From NCBI GenBank assembly GCA_035531955.1, contig DATKRZ010000058.1, positions 1-20,167 on the forward strand: a DNA stretch of 20,167 bases, in the 5' to 3' direction. The DNA is from Bog-756 sp035531955 (GTDB lineage: Bacteria > Actinomycetota > Acidimicrobiia > Acidimicrobiales > RAAP-2). The translations under genes and the position numbers were made by a program. The notes beneath the pieces were generated by a model, which had not been told where the DNA came from, did not search any database, and saw only the letters and a program-made list of their open reading frames with translations. This document shows, in pieces, positions 1 through 7,529 of the stretch (the stretch's first letter is position 1; every line of letters begins with the position of its first letter).

Positions 1-324
1 CTCGCCCAGGGCCTCGACCAGGCCGGTCAGCCAACCGGTGCCCACCACGTCGTCGGCGTCGCAGAAGGCGAGCAGGTCCCCCTCGGCCGCCCGCACCCCG
101 GCGTTGCGGGCGGCGGGCGCCCCGCGTCGCGCCGAGGCGTCGATCCACCGGATCCGCTCGTGCCGGTCGGCCCACCGCCGGGCCACCTCCGGGCTCTGGT
201 CGGTGGAGCCGTTGTCGACCACGACCACCTCCCAGGGTTCGGCGCACCGCTGGCCGGCCAGGGCACCCAGCTGGTGTTCCAGATGGGGCATGCCGTCGCG
301 CACCGGCACGATCACGCTGATCAT
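1..324 (-). CDS. GT2 family glycosyltransferase, N-terminal part (runs off left edge)
   Basis: The reverse strand reads 108 codons from an ATG at 324 to the window edge, so the C-terminal part is missing. The protein opens with the GT-A strand MISVIVPVRDG, followed by EVVVVDNGSTD (about residues 35-45), the nucleotide-binding segment of family 2 glycosyltransferases. Later come AARNAGVRAA and LLAFCDADDVV, whose DADD is the DXD-type metal/nucleotide-sugar motif. The family transfers a sugar from a nucleotide donor at the cytoplasmic face of the membrane. Donor and acceptor cannot be read from this fragment. An in-frame stop lies upstream of the ATG with no other start between, which fixes the start. 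There is no clear Shine-Dalgarno. It diverges from the GT2 gene at 404. Confidence 0.88.
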   Translation of the reverse strand, partial: MISVIVPVRDGMPHLEHQLGALAGQRCAEPWEVVVVDNGSTDQSPEVARRWADRHERIRWIDASARRGAPAARNAGVRAAEGDLLAFCDADDVVGTGWLTGLVEALGE

Positions 325-403
325 CGACCGGGCCGCCGCCCGCGCCGCGCCTCCAACCTGGTGCTCGCCATCCGGTCGGTTAGCCTAGCGGCGTGACGGC
401 ACG
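325..403. promoter_or_regulatory. Divergent intergenic spacer between two GT2 genes
   Basis: These 79 bases separate the divergent starts at 324 (-) and 404 (+). The only AT-leaning patch is around 380-388. It can be read as an actinobacterial TANNNT -10 on either strand: TAGCCT at 381-386 on plus and TAGGCT at 387-382 on minus. No convincing -35 was found for either direction. It is a likely shared promoter region by position, but the exact elements are weak. Confidence 0.25.
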
Positions 404-1432
404 ATGACTGCCGGCGAGGGGCCGGACGTCGCCTTGGAGCAGGACGACAGCATGCGGGGACCAGGGGGGCAGGGCAGCGACACGCCGCCCGACGACGTGA
501 CCGCGGTGGTCCTCACCCACATGCGACCCGGACTGGCCGGGGACGTGACCCGGTCCCTGCTCGAGATCGAGGGGCTTCCCCCCGAACGGGTCGTGGTGGT
601 GGTCAACGGCGTGGGCGGGCTCGACGACCCGGCGCTCGAGGCGCGGGTCCGGATGGTCCGGCTCCATCGCAACACCGGCCCGGCCGGCGGCTTCCGGGCC
701 GGTCTGATCGAGGCCTTCTCGGATCCGGGCACCCGGTGGGCGTACCTCTGCGAGGACGACGTCGGCCTGTTCTCGCTGCCCGCCCCGCGCCTGGCCGACG
801 TGATGGAACGCATCGACGCCGGCGGGTGGTCCGGTCTGCCCCTCGGGGCGGTGGCGGCCTATGGCCGGAGCTTCGTCGGCCGTGGCGCCCACACCGTCAA
901 CGTGGTCCCCGAGCCCGGGCATCCCCCCGACCTGACGCCGGTGGACGTCGCCTGCTGGGGTGCCACCGTCGTGTCCCGGGCGGTGGTCGACGCCGGGGTG
1001 CTGCCCGATCCGGAGTGGTTCTTCGGGCTCGAGGACGTGGACTTCTTCTGTCGCATCCGCAAGGCCGGGTTCGCCGTCCTGGTCGACGACATCGCCGCCC
1101 GCCAGGTCGCCTCCCAACAGACGTCGGCGGGTCGGGAGGCCGCCCATCGTGCACGGCGTCCCACCGACGCGGCGGAGGCGTGGCGCTCCTACTACCACGC
1201 CCGGAATTCGTTCGCCCTGGCCCGCCGGCACGGTCGACCCAGTTGGCTGGCCTGGAACCTCGCCTATTCGGCCCGCCATCTGCAGAAGGCCCGGAGCCGA
1301 GATGAGCGCCTGGCCATCGTCCGCGGCTTCTGGGACGGGGTCCGGGGCCGGATGGGCGAGGACCCCCGTTACGGCCGACGGGTCGGGGAGTTCGAACCCG
1401 GGCCCGGCGCGGTGCCCCCGGCTGCCAGGTAG
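404..1432 (+). CDS. GT2 glycosyltransferase, GlfT2-like
   Basis: This 342-aa protein has a poorly conserved N-terminal tail of about 30 residues and then a GT-A fold. The first strand is DVTAVVLTH (31-39), VVVVVNGVGG follows (63-72), and the signature NTGPAGGF lies at 90-97. CEDD (116-119) is the acidic DXD equivalent, and WFFGLEDVDFFCRI (205-218) carries the second acidic pair. This order resembles the actinobacterial galactofuranosyl/rhamnosyltransferase group around GlfT2, though the protein is far shorter than GlfT2 itself. It probably adds a sugar to a lipid-linked glycan at the membrane. The GTG at 393 is closed by a stop, so ATG 404 is chosen; the Met at 455 is an alternative. The last 64 bases overlap the convergent sulfotransferase gene. 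The GT2 at 11587 shares NTGPAGG and the acidic motifs and is a distant paralogue. Confidence 0.85.
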   Translation: MTAGEGPDVALEQDDSMRGPGGQGSDTPPDDVTAVVLTHMRPGLAGDVTRSLLEIEGLPPERVVVVVNGVGGLDDPALEARVRMVRLHRNTGPAGGFRAGLIEAFSDPGTRWAYLCEDDVGLFSLPAPRLADVMERIDAGGWSGLPLGAVAAYGRSFVGRGAHTVNVVPEPGHPPDLTPVDVACWGATVVSRAVVDAGVLPDPEWFFGLEDVDFFCRIRKAGFAVLVDDIAARQVASQQTSAGREAAHRARRPTDAAEAWRSYYHARNSFALARRHGRPSWLAWNLAYSARHLQKARSRDERLAIVRGFWDGVRGRMGEDPRYGRRVGEFEPGPGAVPPAAR

Positions 1433-2274
1433 GCGAAGTTCGGCCACCGGGCCAGGTCGAGGTCGCCCAGCCGGGCGGCCAGGGCGGCGACATCGGCGGC
1501 GTAGAGCCCGACCAGCCGCTCCCGGACCTGGTCGCTCAGCTCCGGCCCGCCCTGGGCCCGGTCGGGCGCCGGTGGTCCCACCGTTCGCGGTCCGGCGGCG
1601 TCGAGTCCGAGGTGGCGGAAGGTCGCCTCCAGCTGGCCCGAGGGATCGGCGACGCAGCGCTCGTACTGGAGCACCAGGAGCTGTTCGGCATCGAACTCCT
1701 CCAGCCAGCCGGCCAGGGCCCGGTCGTAGAAGCCCCGCTGCACGGCACCGGCGATGGCCTCGCCGTCGACGGGCAGGCCGGCGCGTCGCTGGTGGGCCAG
1801 GCCCGAGCGGAAGCGCTCGACCGGGTCCCGGAGCAGGAGGAGGAGCCGGGTGTCGGGAGCCGCCCGCTTGAGCAGCCCCGGCACCCAGGGGTAGGTGAAG
1901 TAGTCAGGGGTCCACTCGCCGGCGAGCTCGGGGGGCCGCCGCGGAAACCAACCGTGGTACTGCTCGATGTGGGCGTCGCGCATGGGCTGGGCCCCGAAGC
2001 GGTCGAGGAAGTGGCGCTCCTTGTGGACCCCGGGGCGCGAGGAGACGCCGGGGTGGGCCACCATGAGCTCGTACCACCAGGTGGTCCCCGCCTTCTGCAC
2101 GCCGATGCCGACGAAGTCCGGCGGCCCCGCCTGCTCGCCCGGCCCGAGCCGCGGTGGCGTGAAGTCGAACTCGACCTCCCAGGGGGCGTAGCGGCCCAAC
2201 CGGTGGAGGATCCGGCGGCGGGTCCCGATCGGCAGACGGGCGAACCCGGCCCGGGCCCGGTCCCGCATGGTCAT
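1369..2274 (-). CDS. PAPS-dependent sulfotransferase (first of three)
   Basis: This 301-aa protein should transfer a sulfo group from PAPS to an acceptor, probably a glycan. PPDFVGIGVQKAGTTWW (51-67) contains the 5'-phosphosulfate-binding loop KAGTTWW. LLRDPVERFRSG (147-158) is the 3'-phosphate-binding segment. GEWTPDYF (119-126) and the terminal WPNFAYLA are shared with the sulfotransferase at 8891. The two proteins keep the same register from the start (RLGRY at 25-29, PPDFVG at 51-56, KAGT at 61-64 in both), which supports the ATG at 2274 over a much longer in-frame opening. His88 in KERHFL is a possible catalytic residue, by analogy only. Its 3' end overlaps the convergent GT2 gene by 64 bases. 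It diverges from the asparagine synthetase gene. Confidence 0.88.
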   Translation of the reverse strand: MTMRDRARAGFARLPIGTRRRILHRLGRYAPWEVEFDFTPPRLGPGEQAGPPDFVGIGVQKAGTTWWYELMVAHPGVSSRPGVHKERHFLDRFGAQPMRDAHIEQYHGWFPRRPPELAGEWTPDYFTYPWVPGLLKRAAPDTRLLLLLRDPVERFRSGLAHQRRAGLPVDGEAIAGAVQRGFYDRALAGWLEEFDAEQLLVLQYERCVADPSGQLEATFRHLGLDAAGPRTVGPPAPDRAQGGPELSDQVRERLVGLYAADVAALAARLGDLDLARWPNFAYLAAGGTAPGPGSNSPTRRP

Positions 2275-2379
2275 GGCATCGCCGGCGTGGGCACGCCGCA
2301 GGTTGTCACACCCGGACCGGCTCCACAACCGTCGCCCCACCGTTGCGAAGCCGCGAAATCGCGGGCGGCACCCGCTCCC

Positions 2380-2408
2380 TTGACACCGGCGACGGCACCG
2401 CCGATGAT
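2380..2408 (+). promoter_or_regulatory. Candidate promoter for the asparagine synthetase gene
   Basis: A perfect TTGACA at 2380-2385 is followed, after 17 bases, by GATGAT at 2403-2408, a weak -10. It lies in the 218-base divergent spacer between the sulfotransferase start (2274) and the GTG at 2493. The predicted leader would be about 80 bases. The perfect -35 is the main support; the weak -10 keeps confidence low. The rest of the spacer shows no other clear element. Confidence 0.35.
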
Positions 2409-2492
2409 CTCGCCATGGTCGAGCCAGGGGGCGGCGGGGGAGCGCGCCTCTGCCGACGGCGCCCGCCGTCCGACCGGCCCGGGGTCTGATCG

Positions 2493-4463
2493 GTGTGCGG
2501 GATCGCCGGCCTGTTCGACCCGGGGCGGGTGACCGGGCCCGAGGCGCTCGACCGGCAGGTGGTCGCCATGACCGCCACGCTGGCCCACCGGGGACCGGAT
2601 GCGGCCGGATCGTGGTCCGACCCCGATCACGGTGTGGCCCTCGGCTACCGCCGACTGGCGGTGGTCGGACTGGGCCCGGAGGGCGCGCAACCCATGGGCT
2701 CGCCCGACGGCAGGTGGGTGGTGACCTACAACGGCGAGGTCTACAACCACCGCGTCCTGCGGCGCCGGCTCCAGGGCGAGGGCATGGCCTTCCGCGGCGG
2801 GTCGGACACCGAGGTGCTGGTCGGCGCGGTGGCGCGATGGGGCCTGGAGGCGGCCCTGGAGGCCTGCGAGGGAATGTTCGCCCTGGCCCTGTGGGACCGT
2901 CACCGGCGCCAGCTCCATCTGGTCCGCGACCGGTTCGGCGAGAAGCCCCTGTACTACGGATGGGTGGGCGAGCGCCTGGCCTTCGCCTCCGAGCTGAAGG
3001 CGCTGTGCGGGCTCCCGGGGTTCGACGCCGACCTCGACCGCGACGCGGTGGCACTGTACCTCCGGCACAACTGCGTGCCCGCCCCGCACTCCATCTACCG
3101 GAAGGTGGCCAAGCTGCCGGCGGGACACCTGGTCACCCTGGGAACCGACGCCCGACCCGGCCGGCTCCCCGCCACCCGGGCGTTCTGGTCGGCGCGGCAG
3201 GCCGTCGAGTCGGCCCGTCGACGGCCGCTGGACGGTCCTCCCGAGGTCCTGGCCGATCGGCTGGAGGCGGTGCTGTCCGACTCGGTGGCGGACCGGATGG
3301 TGGCCGACGTGCCGGTCGGCGCCTTCCTCTCCGGCGGGGTCGACTCCAGCGCGGTGGTGGCCCTCATGCAGCAGCACAGCCCCCGACCGGTGCGCACGTT
3401 CACGGTCGGCTTCTCCGACCGCGCTTTCGACGAGTCGGCCGAGGCCGCCGCCGTGGCCGCCCACCTCGGCACCGACCACACGCCCCTGCTGGTCAGCGAC
3501 AAAGACGGCGCCGACGTCATCCCCCTGCTTCCCGACATCTGGGACGAGCCCTTCGGCGACATCTCGGCGGTCCCCATGCACCTGGTCAGCCGGCTGGCCC
3601 GGACCCAGGTGACCGTGGCCCTGTCGGGGGACGGCGGCGACGAGTTCTTCGCCGGGTACAACCGGCACGCCTGGTTGGACCGGCTGTGGCGGCGGTCGTC
3701 CACCCTTCCCGACCCGGTGCGCCGGATGGCGGGCTCGTTGCTCGGACACCTGCCCCCGGGCCTGGTGGACGAGGCGGCCAGGGCCACCGCCCTCCTGCCG
3801 GCCAGGATGCGGGTGAGGAACCCGGCGTCGAAGGTGGCCAAGGTGGGAAAGGTGCTGGCGTCGTCGGGACCCGAGGATGCCTATCTCTCCCTGGTGTCCT
3901 ACTGGGACGACGCCGAGGCGATGGTGCTGGGGGCCGGGCCGAACGCCTCGATGGCGTCCCGGCCGTCGGAGTGGCCGGCGCTCGACGGCATCACCGAGCA
4001 GATGCTCTGGCTGGATGTGGTCAGCTACCTCCCCGACGACATCCTCACCAAGCTCGATCGGGCGGCCATGGCCACATCGCTGGAGACCAGGGTGCCGTTC
4101 CTCGACCGGGCCGTGTTCGACCTGGCCTGGAGGCTGCCCATGTCGGTCAAGCTGCACGATGGCGTGACCAAGTGGATCCTCCGCCAGGTGCTGTACCGCC
4201 ACGTGCCGGCCGAGCTGGTGGAGCGGCCGAAGATGGGCTTCGGCTTCCCGATCGGCCCGTTGCTCCGCGGACAGCTGCGGCCGTGGGCCGAGGAGCTGCT
4301 CGACGAGGGGCGCCTGCGCCGTCAGGGGCTGCTCGACCCGGCGCCGATCAGACGGGCGTGGGGCCAGCACCTCCAGGGTCGCCGCGACCTGGGCTACGAG
4401 CTGTGGGCGGTGCTGGCGCTGCAGGCGTGGCTCGACCGCTGGGCGCCGGGCCTCGGGCGGTGA
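2493..4463 (+). CDS. asnB: Asparagine synthetase (glutamine-hydrolysing) / glycan-locus amidotransferase
   Basis: This 656-aa, full-length class II glutamine amidotransferase fused to an ATP-pyrophosphatase synthetase domain begins at GTG 2493, so that Cys2 (MCGIAG) becomes the N-terminal nucleophile. The glutaminase domain has LAHRGPD, TYNGEVYNH, GGSDTEVL and RDRFGEKPLYYGW. The synthetase domain has the pyrophosphate loop SGGVDSS (280-286) and SGDGGDEFFAGY, with a C-terminal KMGFGFPIG motif. The family hydrolyses glutamine and passes ammonia through a tunnel to an ATP-activated carboxylate. Aspartate is the classical substrate. Members inside polysaccharide loci are often proposed to amidate uronic acids, and this context makes that possible, but the sequence does not decide. 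Several large antisense reading frames here are codon-bias shadows. Confidence 0.93.
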   Translation: MCGIAGLFDPGRVTGPEALDRQVVAMTATLAHRGPDAAGSWSDPDHGVALGYRRLAVVGLGPEGAQPMGSPDGRWVVTYNGEVYNHRVLRRRLQGEGMAFRGGSDTEVLVGAVARWGLEAALEACEGMFALALWDRHRRQLHLVRDRFGEKPLYYGWVGERLAFASELKALCGLPGFDADLDRDAVALYLRHNCVPAPHSIYRKVAKLPAGHLVTLGTDARPGRLPATRAFWSARQAVESARRRPLDGPPEVLADRLEAVLSDSVADRMVADVPVGAFLSGGVDSSAVVALMQQHSPRPVRTFTVGFSDRAFDESAEAAAVAAHLGTDHTPLLVSDKDGADVIPLLPDIWDEPFGDISAVPMHLVSRLARTQVTVALSGDGGDEFFAGYNRHAWLDRLWRRSSTLPDPVRRMAGSLLGHLPPGLVDEAARATALLPARMRVRNPASKVAKVGKVLASSGPEDAYLSLVSYWDDAEAMVLGAGPNASMASRPSEWPALDGITEQMLWLDVVSYLPDDILTKLDRAAMATSLETRVPFLDRAVFDLAWRLPMSVKLHDGVTKWILRQVLYRHVPAELVERPKMGFGFPIGPLLRGQLRPWAEELLDEGRLRRQGLLDPAPIRRAWGQHLQGRRDLGYELWAVLALQAWLDRWAPGLGR

Positions 4464-4542
4464 CCGAGGATTCGCCTCGACCCGCCGGCCGGCCCGGCCT
4501 GCCCGATGCCGGCTGCACGACCTCCACCACCTGGTCGCGGAA

Positions 4543-4562
4543 TATACATCGAGCGATGTATA
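4543..4562. promoter_or_regulatory. Inverted-repeat operator of VapBC module 1
   Basis: This is a perfect 9-bp inverted repeat, TATACATCG, with a 2-base AG centre and CGATGTATA. It is AT-rich against a GC-rich background and overlaps the -10 hexamer TATAGT at 4559-4564. Its position eight bases before the antitoxin start is where ribbon-helix-helix antitoxins typically bind to repress their own operon. The binding role is inferred; the palindrome is directly visible. Confidence 0.7.
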
Positions 4563-4564
4563 GT
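4559..4564 (+). promoter_or_regulatory. -10 element of vapBC module 1, leaderless start
   Basis: TATAGT matches the TATAAT consensus at five of six positions. It ends six bases before the ATG at 4571, so transcription should begin at or next to the A of the start codon. No Shine-Dalgarno precedes that ATG. A -35 at normal spacing is not recognisable. Confidence 0.55.
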
Positions 4565-4570
4565 GATGTT

Positions 4571-4831
4571 ATGCAGAGGACCCAGATCTACCTGGACGAC
4601 CAGGAGGTGTCCGCGCTCGAGGCGGCCGCCATCCGTACCGGGGCGAGCCGCTCCGAGCTCATACGACGGGCGATCCGGGCCCAATATGGCGAGCAGCCGG
4701 CAACGGCTCGGCTCGAGGCGCTCCGGTCCTCCATGGGCGCGTGGGCCGACCGCGACTACACCGGTTCGCAGTTCGTCGACGTCATCCGGGGCGACGTCAA
4801 CGAGCGGCTCGCCCGGTTCCGGGCCCCGTGA
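4571..4831 (+). CDS. vapB: Ribbon-helix-helix antitoxin, VapB-type
   Basis: This 86-aa protein has an N-terminal ribbon-helix-helix DNA-binding fold: strand RTQIYLDDQ (3-11), helix EVSALEAAAIRTG, then SRSELIRRAIRAQY. A variable C-terminal tail is expected to wrap and block the toxin. The fold binds operator DNA as a dimer, and the palindrome at 4543-4562 is the obvious target. The ATG at 4571 is preferred because it sits six bases after a -10 and begins directly at the fold; an upstream in-frame ATG at 4556 lies inside the palindrome. The stop overlaps the toxin start by four bases (GTGA), so toxin translation is coupled to antitoxin translation. Base composition is milder than in the glycan genes, consistent with acquisition as a cassette. 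Confidence 0.85.
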   Translation: MQRTQIYLDDQEVSALEAAAIRTGASRSELIRRAIRAQYGEQPATARLEALRSSMGAWADRDYTGSQFVDVIRGDVNERLARFRAP

Positions 4832-5211
4832 AGCTCCTGGACACCACCATCGCCGTCGACCACCTGAGGGGCTACGAACGGGCAACGCACCTCCTCGAGC
4901 AGCTGGTCCACGAGAGCGAGCCGCTACTGGCCAGCGAGCTCAGCCGATTCGAGCTCCTGGCCGGTATGCGACCGAAGGAGCTCGAGGCCACCGAGTTGTT
5001 CATGGGAGCCCTCACCTGGGTACCGGTCGACGAAGGCATCGCCAGGCTGGCCGGCTCGTTGGCCGCCGAGCACCGCAATGCACACAGCGGGATCGGCTCC
5101 ATCGACTATCTGATCGCGGCGACCGCCAGGATCATCGGCGCCGACCTTCTCACTACGAATGTCCGGCACTTCCCGATGGTCGCCGGGCTCCGCCCGGCCT
5201 ACCGGCCCTGA
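4828..5211 (+). CDS. vapC: PIN-domain ribonuclease toxin, VapC-type
   Basis: This 127-aa protein is the usual length for VapC. The PIN-domain acidic residues are in order: D5 in LLDTTIAVDHL, E42 in SRFELLAG and D93 in GSIDYLIAA. N111 in TTNVRHFPM takes the fourth position, an Asp/Asn variation seen in the family. These residues hold Mg2+ for cleavage of RNA, often tRNA or rRNA; the target here cannot be predicted. The GTG start at 4828 overlaps the antitoxin stop and is the only sensible start, since D5 must follow the first strand. It is convergent with the sulfotransferase gene at 5360. The 148 bases between them show no convincing terminator. Confidence 0.87.
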   Translation: MKLLDTTIAVDHLRGYERATHLLEQLVHESEPLLASELSRFELLAGMRPKELEATELFMGALTWVPVDEGIARLAGSLAAEHRNAHSGIGSIDYLIAATARIIGADLLTTNVRHFPMVAGLRPAYRP

Positions 5212-5359
5212 CAGCGCGGCGAGACGTTGCCGAGGGAGCCGGTGCAGAACGAGCCATGACGATGCGGCGCTGTGGTTGCGGGGTTGCTCACCGTGGTCCA
5301 ACTGAACAGCCTGACCCGATCACCTCTCGGTGCGGGCCCCATCAGGTCGTCGACCCGAC

Positions 5360-6280
5360 TCATTCCGGGGGATACCGGCCGGTCCCCGTCCGGGTCGAGC
5401 CGGTGGCGGCGATGCCGCCGTCGGCGAGCCGGCGGAGCAGTTCGTACTCGGGTTCCACCCTCGACCGGATGCGCTCCCTCTGCGCGTCGGTCAACGACGA
5501 GCGGGTCCCGGTCACCCGGGCCCGGCGGGTGACCAACGGCAGCTCGAGGCGCCGACCCAGGGCGGCCAGCCCGTCAGCGAAGTCCTCGGTGAACAGGACG
5601 CACGAACACCCGGCGATGCGGTCGGTCGCCTCGGCCACGTCGAACGTCCCCGAGAAGGTGGACAGCTGGTTGAGGAGGTAGGCGGTGGGAACCCGGTCCA
5701 AGAAGGCGTCGAGACCGCCCTCGGCCTTGCGGCGCTCCTGTTCGGGGACCCGCACCGGCAGGTGCGGCTCGTCCCCGGCCACCAGGAAGTCGTAGTAGGA
5801 GTGCACCCGGGCCACGGGATCCCTCAGGATGGTCACCGTGAACGTCCTGGGTGGCAGGGGCTGGTCGGCCGTCGGATGGTGGGATCGCCCGTAGAAGTAC
5901 GCCCCCTCGGCCAGGAGCCGACGGTGGTTCACCACGAAGGCGTAGTCACCGCTGATCGCCCGGGGCAACCGTGACGCGGCGGTCCGGCGCCAGACCTCCA
6001 TCGGGTCCTCGCCGCCCAGGGCCATGAAGCTCTGGGCCAGGCTGGTCCCGGCCGTCTTGCGGATGTGGTGGCAGTAGACCCGCCGGCTGCCGTCGGGGAG
6101 CTCGTAGGAACGGGCCAGCCGGCGATAGGTCGGATCGCTCCGGATCTCCCAGATGTCACGGAGCAGGCTGGCCCCGCGCCTCAGGGTCCACTTGGGCTGC
6201 CATACCGGAACCAGCGGCTGCGGGCCGACCCCATCCTCCGGCCGGTGCCCCGATCCCATGTGCGGCACAGTACTCCCCAT
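5360..6280 (-). CDS. Sulfotransferase of the Sulfotransfer_2 type (second of three)
   Basis: This 306-aa protein differs from the other two sulfotransferases here. CHHIRKTAGTSL (70-81) is the 5'-phosphosulfate-binding loop in the IxKTAGT form typical of the family that includes heparan-sulfate 2-O-sulfotransferase-like and bacterial glycan sulfotransferases. YGRSHHP (130-136) is a family motif, and VTILRDPVARVHSYYDF (149-165) is the 3'-phosphate-binding segment. It should use PAPS to sulfate a carbohydrate, probably at a hydroxyl. A clear GGAGG six bases upstream supports the ATG at 6280, although the first 20-25 residues look poorly conserved and Met8 is possible. No signal peptide or membrane segment is visible, so action on a cytoplasmic glycan intermediate is likely. 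It diverges from the GT4 operon. Confidence 0.85.
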   Translation of the reverse strand: MGSTVPHMGSGHRPEDGVGPQPLVPVWQPKWTLRRGASLLRDIWEIRSDPTYRRLARSYELPDGSRRVYCHHIRKTAGTSLAQSFMALGGEDPMEVWRRTAASRLPRAISGDYAFVVNHRRLLAEGAYFYGRSHHPTADQPLPPRTFTVTILRDPVARVHSYYDFLVAGDEPHLPVRVPEQERRKAEGGLDAFLDRVPTAYLLNQLSTFSGTFDVAEATDRIAGCSCVLFTEDFADGLAALGRRLELPLVTRRARVTGTRSSLTDAQRERIRSRVEPEYELLRRLADGGIAATGSTRTGTGRYPPE

Positions 6281-6309
6281 CCGCGTCCTCCAGAGGCCGG
6301 AACGACCCG

Positions 6310-6317
6310 GTTATAGT
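6310..6317. promoter_or_regulatory. Overlapping divergent -10 elements
   Basis: The AT-rich core GTTATAGT lies in the 61-base spacer between the sulfotransferase (-, 6280) and the GT4 gene (+, 6342). It reads as TATAGT on plus (6312-6317) and TATAAC on minus (6315-6310), each five of six to TATAAT. Downstream on plus, GGGGAG lies eight to ten bases before ATG 6342. Downstream on minus, GGAGG precedes ATG 6280. A weak plus-strand -35, TCCAGA, sits at 6289. If both are used, the two polymerases would compete for the same site. Confidence 0.4.
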
Positions 6318-6341
6318 CTGGCCCCCTTGGGGAGCGCCCCG

Positions 6342-7529
6342 ATGAGGGTCACCCACGATGAGTCCGGCGCCGACGTTGCGCCCGGAAAGGCAGCGGGAGC
6401 GATGGCGTCGACATCCAGGGGCACGGACCAGGGGCCGCCCCGCCCCAGGCGCGGCTGTCGGGTGGTCACCACCTCTCTGACGGCGCGACTGCTGCTGGCC
6501 AACCAACTCCGCTCGCTGCGCGAAATCGACTGGACGGTCGTCAGCGGCGACGCCTACGACGACCCGCCCGGCGGCGCGGCGGTGAAGGTGATCCCCATCC
6601 GCCGGGAGTTCGCCCTCGCCGACCTCCGGTCGTTCGTGCAGCTGGCCCGCTATCTGCGACACGAGCGGTTCGACTTCGTCCAGACCCACACGCCGAAGGC
6701 GTCGTTCCTGGGGCTCCCGGCGGCGCGGATGGCCGGGAGCCATGCCATCTACACCATCCACGGAGCCCTCTACTTCGCCGGCAACGCCAGGATGGCCAAC
6801 CTCCTGGGCTGGTGCTTCGAGCGGTGGTGCTGTGCATGGGCGGACCGGGTCCTCGTCCAGAGCCGCGAGGACGAGCGGGCCCTTCCCGTGGCACGGATCT
6901 GCTCCCGGGCCAAACTGGGCTACCTCGGCAACGGAATCGTGATGGACCGGTTCGTGGGTCCGACTCCCGCGCCGGCGATGCGCTCGTCCCTCCCCATCGT
7001 CATGATGGTCAGCCGCCTGGTCGCCGAGAAGGGGTGCGCCGACTTTCTGGGGCTGGCGCGGTCATTGGCCGGACAGGCCCGCTTCGTGCACGTCGGCCCA
7101 GCCGAGCACGACCAGCGCGATGCCCTCGGCGAAGAGGAGGTGGCCGAGGCGCGCCACTCCGGAACGGTGGACTTCGTCGGTTCGGTCGAGGACGTCCGCC
7201 CCTATCTGGCCTCGGCGACGTTGGTCGTGCTGCCCTCGTACCGGGAGGGGATACCGCGGGTGGCCATGGAGGCTGCGGCCATGGGCCGACCGGTGGTCGC
7301 CTACGACATACGTGGTGTGCGCGAGGTGATCGACCCGGAGTCCGGCCTCCTGGCGCCGCGGGGCGACCGTCGGGAGCTCGCCAACGTGGTGGCGGGCTTG
7401 TTGAAGGATCCCGATCGGTGCAGCGCCCTCGGGGACCGCTGCCGCCGGTGGGTGGTGCCGCGCTTCTCCGAGGACGGGGTCATCGACCGCCTTCGGGCCG
7501 CCTACGCCGTCGTCGGGGAGGCGGCGTGA
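6342..7529 (+). CDS. GT4 family glycosyltransferase (EpsD/CapM-like)
   Basis: This 395-aa retaining GT-B glycosyltransferase carries TARLLLANQLRSL near residues 45-60 and FDFVQTHTPKASFLGLPAA, the motif of EpsD/PglA-like enzymes acting on polyprenyl-linked glycans. VMMVSRLVAEKG begins the C-terminal Rossmann domain. The EX7E pair is E302 and E310 in SYREGIPRVAMEA, which contacts the donor nucleotide-sugar. The first 40 or so residues are a low-complexity tail. ATG 6342 is chosen because GGGGAG precedes it and a -10 lies just upstream; ATG 6402 is an alternative. It is the first gene of a four-gene operon and overlaps the deacetylase start by four bases (GTGA). Confidence 0.88.
   Translation: MRVTHDESGADVAPGKAAGAMASTSRGTDQGPPRPRRGCRVVTTSLTARLLLANQLRSLREIDWTVVSGDAYDDPPGGAAVKVIPIRREFALADLRSFVQLARYLRHERFDFVQTHTPKASFLGLPAARMAGSHAIYTIHGALYFAGNARMANLLGWCFERWCCAWADRVLVQSREDERALPVARICSRAKLGYLGNGIVMDRFVGPTPAPAMRSSLPIVMMVSRLVAEKGCADFLGLARSLAGQARFVHVGPAEHDQRDALGEEEVAEARHSGTVDFVGSVEDVRPYLASATLVVLPSYREGIPRVAMEAAAMGRPVVAYDIRGVREVIDPESGLLAPRGDRRELANVVAGLLKDPDRCSALGDRCRRWVVPRFSEDGVIDRLRAAYAVVGEAA

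Noticed and set aside
2275..3054. Upstream extension of the first sulfotransferase frame
   Set aside because: The extra 260 residues are low-complexity Arg/Pro/Gly and lie antisense to asnB. The paralogue's identical register supports the start at 2274.
2271..4370. Long minus-strand open frame of 699 codons antisense to the asparagine synthetase gene
   Set aside because: The translation is rich in Gly, Arg, His, Pro and Gln with no motif, while the plus strand has every AsnB motif. Open antisense frames are expected at this GC content.
4465..4479. Small CGAGG-ATTCG-CCTCG hairpin just after asnB as a terminator
   Set aside because: Only five base pairs and no U-tract; too weak in this GC-rich background to call.
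5212..5359. Possible bidirectional terminator or small gene between vapC and the second sulfotransferase
   Set aside because: No stem longer than about five pairs and no frame with a plausible start and domain; the frames seen are shadows of the minus-strand gene.
6153..6341. N-terminal extension of the GT4 frame
   Set aside because: It overlaps the start of the divergent sulfotransferase and has no family similarity. A -10 and Shine-Dalgarno lie inside it, ahead of ATG 6342.
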